Source of the DNA: Chloroflexota bacterium
GTDB lineage: Bacteria > Chloroflexota > UBA6077
Length of the DNA: 41,598 nucleotides
Assembly (NCBI GenBank): GCA_021806765.1
Contig: JAJZQR010000008.1
Span: 1-41,598 of the forward strand
Direction of reading: 5' to 3'
Shown: positions 38,549 to 41,598 of the stretch, piece by piece
Numbering within the stretch: position 1 is the stretch's first letter
How the letters are laid out: each line of letters opens with the position of its first letter
Program-made: the position numbers and the translations under genes
The notes under the pieces: model-generated
What the model was told of the DNA's origin: nothing
The model's database searches: none
What the model saw: the letters and a program-made list of their open reading frames with translations, nothing else

Positions 38549-39130
38549 ATGTCTTTGCAGTGGACCATGGTGGCCATGCTCGCTATCACCCTCGCCGCAG
38601 CCCTATACGTGGCGTGGCCGCTCCTGTTCGGGCGAACCCGTCCCGACGAATTCCTGGGAAGCGAGCCCAGCGAGCCCGTGCTGCAGCGGCTGCTCTTCCA
38701 GCGAGACACCGTCTATGCAGCCATGAAGGAACTGGAGTTCGACCTGGCGATGGGAAACCTCTCCCAGGGGGATTTCCAGCAGCTTCAGGATCGGTACAAG
38801 AGAAAGGCCGTAGCTATCCTGAAGCGGATCGATGACGCCAAGGCCGGGAGACTCCGCAACGTAGAGATCCCAGAAGCACAGGAGGAGTTCCTGGCGGACA
38901 TCACGCGACCCCGGGCCCGCCACGACTTCCAGGACACCGAACTGGACGTGGAGGAGGAGATCCAGTCCTTCCGCAAGAAGGGCAGGGAGCAGAACGGGCG
39001 AGGTGACTCTTCGGCAGCCAGATCGTCCGCCGTGACCCTCTGTCCCAGCTGTGGAAAACGGGTGAAGGATCCGGGGGCGGCCTTCTGCAGCAGTTGTGGT
39101 GCGCCGCTCCGCCGCTCCTCGAAGCGGTAA
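38549..39130 (+). CDS. CcmI-like membrane protein with a C-terminal zinc ribbon
   Basis: A 193-residue protein. The N-terminal helix (MVAMLAITLAAALYVAWPLLF) is followed by LLFQRDTVYAAMKELEFDLAMGNLSQGDFQQLQDRYKRKAVAILKRID, a coiled-coil segment that resembles the start of CcmI. The C-terminus has LCPSCGKRV and FCSSCGAPL: Cys165, 168, 181 and 184, a zinc-ribbon of the double-zinc-ribbon type. CcmI normally chaperones apocytochrome through TPR repeats, which are absent here. The ATG at 38549 has GGAGG (38533-38537) eleven bases upstream and starts 20 nt after the ccmH-like stop. Role in apocytochrome handling is inference from position. Confidence 0.8.
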   Translation: MSLQWTMVAMLAITLAAALYVAWPLLFGRTRPDEFLGSEPSEPVLQRLLFQRDTVYAAMKELEFDLAMGNLSQGDFQQLQDRYKRKAVAILKRIDDAKAGRLRNVEIPEAQEEFLADITRPRARHDFQDTELDVEEEIQSFRKKGREQNGRGDSSAARSSAVTLCPSCGKRVKDPGAAFCSSCGAPLRRSSKR

Positions 39131-39189
39131 AGAGTCAAATGAAACGTTGGGAAACGTCGGAGAAGAAAAGGAGTCAAGGGAGACTGTAC

Positions 39190-40587
39190 ATGAATAAGAT
39201 GGCAGTCGCAGTCCGATTACTCGCGCCGACAGCAGCACTGATCCTACTTTTGGGTCTCGCCACCAGCGCCATGGCCCAGGCGACCACACCGGCCGCAACA
39301 CCGGCAGCCGCGGCGCCCAGCGCCGCCACCCCGGCAGCTGCGCCGGCTGCTACGGGCGTCAAGGGAAGCATCACGGGTACCGTGACCAACAGCACCAAGG
39401 GCGGCGGCAGCGTCGCCGGCATCGACGTCAACCTGTACGTCTACCAGGGCCAGAACCAGAGCAACAAGCTGACGACCAAAGCAGGTCCGGATGGCAAGTT
39501 CAGCTTCGATGGAGTCGACACGGGCTCGGACTTCACCTACCTGGTCCACGCCCTGTATCAGGGGGCGGATTACGCCTCGGACCCCGTGACTTTCCCCTCT
39601 GGGTCCACCCAGCAAACGGCGAACCTGGAGGTCTTTGACTCCACCTCCTCCGACGAAAACGTGAAGGCGTCGGCGAGGCACTACCTGCTGGATCCGGAAC
39701 CGGACGGCGTATACGTATCCGAGATCGCCATCTTCAGCAACAGCGGGGACAAGACCTACGTTGGTTCCAAAGAGGTCCACGAGGGCGTCAGTGAGACCGT
39801 GCGTTTCTCCCTGCCGCAGGGAGCCCAAAACCTGGAGTACGGCGGCGGGATGATGGGCACTCGGGTGTTCCAGGATAACGGAGACCTGGTGGATACCTGG
39901 CCACTCTACCCCGGCGACTCCCAGCGAATCTTCCGATACGTCATCCCGGTCAACGGAGACACTGCCAGCTTCATCTCCAAACTCACGGCGAACACCACCA
40001 AGGTCAACGTGCTGATCCCCGATAACGGCGTGGGTATCACCGTGTCCAACCTGCCCCACAAGAGCAGCCAGGACATCCAGGAGGAGAAATACCTGCTGTT
40101 CAGCGGCGACAACCTGGCCGCCGGGACCCAACTTGAGTTCAAGTTGGACCACATGCCCAAGGCCCAGGCTTCGGGTCAGCAGGGAGCGGGAGCGCAGGGG
40201 ATGCTGCCGCTGATCGCAGGCATCGTCGTCGTGGTGGTACTGGTGATCGCGGGGATCGTGGCGGTACTGGTCCGAAGGCGCGGTGGTGCCAGGAAAGCTG
40301 GCAGGCCTGCAGTGGAAACCGGGGCAGCCGAGGGCACGACAGAAGCCGCGGCGGACCAACCCAGGAAAGCGAAGGGCCTCTCCGAGGCCGAGAGGGAAGC
40401 CGAGGAGGAGATCCTGGATGCCCAGAAGAGGGAACTGGTGGCCGCCATCGCCCGGCTGGACGACGACTTCGAGGCTCAGCGGATCGGTGCGGAGGAGTAC
40501 GGTCGGTTGAGAGCGGAGAAGAAGCGCCGTCTGGTGCAGGTGGTCGACCGTCAGAAGACCCTGACGTCGGCCGGGAGCGATCAGTGA
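39190..40587 (+). CDS. Secreted/membrane protein of unknown function in the ccm operon
   Basis: A 465-residue protein. Signal peptide (VRLLAPTAALILLLGLATSAMAQA), an Ala/Pro/Thr-rich stretch to about 57, then a beta-sandwich that looks like a carboxypeptidase-regulatory domain (GSITGTVTN, VNLYVYQGQNQSNKLTT, DGKFSFDGVDTGSDFTYLV). A second beta-rich region follows, then one helix near 338-362 (LIAGIVVVVVLVIAGIVAVLV). The inner tail is charged and coiled-coil (SEAEREAEEEILDAQKRELVAAIARLDDDFEAQRIGAEEYGRLRAEKKRRL). The ATG at 39190 has GGGAG seven bases upstream. Its stop overlaps the ccmA start (GTGA), so it is tied to heme/cytochrome maturation. No known function. Confidence 0.85.
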   Translation: MNKMAVAVRLLAPTAALILLLGLATSAMAQATTPAATPAAAAPSAATPAAAPAATGVKGSITGTVTNSTKGGGSVAGIDVNLYVYQGQNQSNKLTTKAGPDGKFSFDGVDTGSDFTYLVHALYQGADYASDPVTFPSGSTQQTANLEVFDSTSSDENVKASARHYLLDPEPDGVYVSEIAIFSNSGDKTYVGSKEVHEGVSETVRFSLPQGAQNLEYGGGMMGTRVFQDNGDLVDTWPLYPGDSQRIFRYVIPVNGDTASFISKLTANTTKVNVLIPDNGVGITVSNLPHKSSQDIQEEKYLLFSGDNLAAGTQLEFKLDHMPKAQASGQQGAGAQGMLPLIAGIVVVVVLVIAGIVAVLVRRRGGARKAGRPAVETGAAEGTTEAAADQPRKAKGLSEAEREAEEEILDAQKRELVAAIARLDDDFEAQRIGAEEYGRLRAEKKRRLVQVVDRQKTLTSAGSDQ

Positions 40588-41351
40588 CACGGGAACCCGA
40601 GGTGGCCGAATCCGCGCCGGAGGCATTGAAAGCCACCGGCATCACCAAGCGATTCGGCCACCGGCTGGTACTCAAGGGGATCAACTTCTCCCTGGCCGAG
40701 GGCGAGAGGGTAGCCATCTTCGGCCCCAATGGGGCGGGGAAGACCACCCTCATGCGAATCCTGGCCACCGTGGCCTCGCCGACCGCAGGCAGGGTGCTGG
40801 TAGACGGCATCGACCCCGAGGAGGAGCCCCTGCAGGCCCGGCGCCGGATCGGCGTGGTCTCCCACCACCCCTACCTGTACGATGACCTCACCGCCCGGGA
40901 GAACCTGCGCTTCTACGGACGCATGTACGACGTGCCGGACCTGGATCGCAAGATCGTAGAGACCGTTCGTCGGGTCGGGCTTTCGGCCAGGCTGGACGAC
41001 AGGGTGGGCACCTTCTCCCATGGCATGCAGCAGCGGATCGCCATGGCGAGGGCGGTGCTCCACGATCCCGAGGTGCTGATGTTGGACGAACCGGAGGCGG
41101 GTCTCGACCAGGATGCCCTGGACCTTCTGACCGACCTGCTCAGAGAGCCCGGGGGAGAACGCCGGAGGGCCGCCCTGATAGTGACCCACCACCTGGATCT
41201 GGGGCTGGCGCTCAGCGACCGGGTAGCCATCCTGGTGGACGGCCGCTTCGCCTTCCAGGCCGCGTCCTCGGAGCTGGATCCCACCACCGTGCGACAACTC
41301 TACTCCCGCCACGCCTCCAAGGTGGCCAGGAACGGAGGTGCTGGACGATGA
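40584..41351 (+). CDS. ccmA: Heme exporter ATP-binding protein CcmA
   Basis: A 255-residue ABC ATPase that, with CcmB, drives release of holo-CcmE from CcmC. Walker A GPNGAGKTT (47-55), signature FSHGMQQRIAMAR (about 144-156), Walker B LMLDEPEAGLD (about 164-174) and an H-loop in VTHH are all present. Length is near that of CcmA (about 205-230), with about 15 extra residues at the N-terminus. The GTG at 40584 overlaps the previous stop (GTGA) with GGGAG six bases upstream, and its stop overlaps the next start (ATGA). The following ccmB confirms the assignment. Confidence 0.92.
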   Translation: MTREPEVAESAPEALKATGITKRFGHRLVLKGINFSLAEGERVAIFGPNGAGKTTLMRILATVASPTAGRVLVDGIDPEEEPLQARRRIGVVSHHPYLYDDLTARENLRFYGRMYDVPDLDRKIVETVRRVGLSARLDDRVGTFSHGMQQRIAMARAVLHDPEVLMLDEPEAGLDQDALDLLTDLLREPGGERRRAALIVTHHLDLGLALSDRVAILVDGRFAFQAASSELDPTTVRQLYSRHASKVARNGGAGR

Positions 41352-41596
41352 GATCTTACCTGGACAAGGTGCTGGCTATCGTCGGCAAGGACGTCGCCTC
41401 GGAGTTGCGCACTCGCGAGGTGCTCAGCTCCATGTTCGTCTTTGCCCTGCTGGTGATCGTGATCTTCAACTTCGCCTTCGAGTTGAAGATGGATAACAGG
41501 GAGGCGGTGGCCCCCGGCGTGCTCTGGGTCGCCATCGTCTTCGCCGGCATGCTGGGGCTGAACCGCTCCTTCATCACGGAGAAGGATCGGGGCTGA
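41348..41596 (+). CDS. ccmB: Heme exporter membrane subunit CcmB, interrupted at an in-frame UGA
   Basis: The first 82 codons read as the CcmB N-terminus: VLAIVGKDVASELRTREVLSSM, helix MFVFALLVIVIFNFAFEL and GVLWVAIVFAGMLGLNRSFITEKDRG. CcmB normally runs to about 220 residues and continues after EKDRG with a small residue and LEGL; here TGA follows, with two bases left in the window. The ATG at 41348 overlaps the ccmA stop. The stop may be a sequence error at the contig edge, a true frameshift, or (less likely) recoding, as the organism has SelA and SelB. Not decidable from this window. Confidence 0.8.
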   Translation: MRSYLDKVLAIVGKDVASELRTREVLSSMFVFALLVIVIFNFAFELKMDNREAVAPGVLWVAIVFAGMLGLNRSFITEKDRG

Positions 41597-41598
41597 GA

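Overview
The window is GC-rich (by eye roughly 60-65%), densely coding bacterial DNA with short gaps and many GTG/TTG starts. Gene content (shikimate operon, SelA/SelB, Tct and dipeptide-type transporters, a Ccm operon with a zinc-ribbon CcmI-like protein) and abundant GTAGGGGC-type palindromes fit an uncultured Chloroflexota-like bacterium. That assignment is inference; no rRNA or other marker gene is present. Both ends cut genes (a glycosyltransferase on the left, ccmB on the right), so it looks like one whole contig.

Layout. 1-2789 (-): envelope genes (GT9 fragment, fabZ, GT2, a small membrane protein). 3074-7136 (+): a selenocysteine module (DUF3786-like protein, selA, selB). 7194-9443: a histidine phosphatase, then an endonuclease III-like protein and a ComB-like phosphatase. 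9684-12161: two convergent MFS transporters. 12394-15534 (-): tctC-tctB-tctA tricarboxylate transporter. 15839-17548 (-): an orphan soluble histidine kinase. 17596-24445 (-): all seven shikimate-pathway enzymes in one run, aroF-aroA-aroE-aroC-aroK-aroB-aroQ. 25310-32633 (+): a peptide-type ABC importer without ATPases, a D-threonine aldolase-like enzyme, a creatininase-family amidohydrolase and a D-aminoacylase. 32711-34786 (+): a two-component system. 34875-41596 (+): a cupredoxin-like protein and a cytochrome c maturation operon (ccmE, ccmF, ccmH-like, ccmI-like, unknown, ccmA, ccmB).

Most notable: the shikimate operon is preceded on its own strand by a near-consensus promoter (TTGACA-17-TATACT), a 20-codon ORF containing Trp-Ser-Ser-Trp-Tyr-Tyr-Phe, and a perfect 14-bp GAAA-loop terminator with a U-tract just before the DAHP synthase gene. 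This reads as a ribosome-mediated attenuator that senses all three aromatic amino acids and governs the whole common pathway.

Other notable points: CcmE carries Cys-x3-Tyr instead of His-x3-Tyr while the neighbouring CcmH-like protein has lost its CxxC motif; 7- and 8-bp tandem repeats have been translated into AroK and the AroE C-terminus; the last 19 codons of a second D-threonine aldolase-like gene survive as a scar after the D-aminoacylase gene; and ccmB ends at an in-frame UGA at the window edge.
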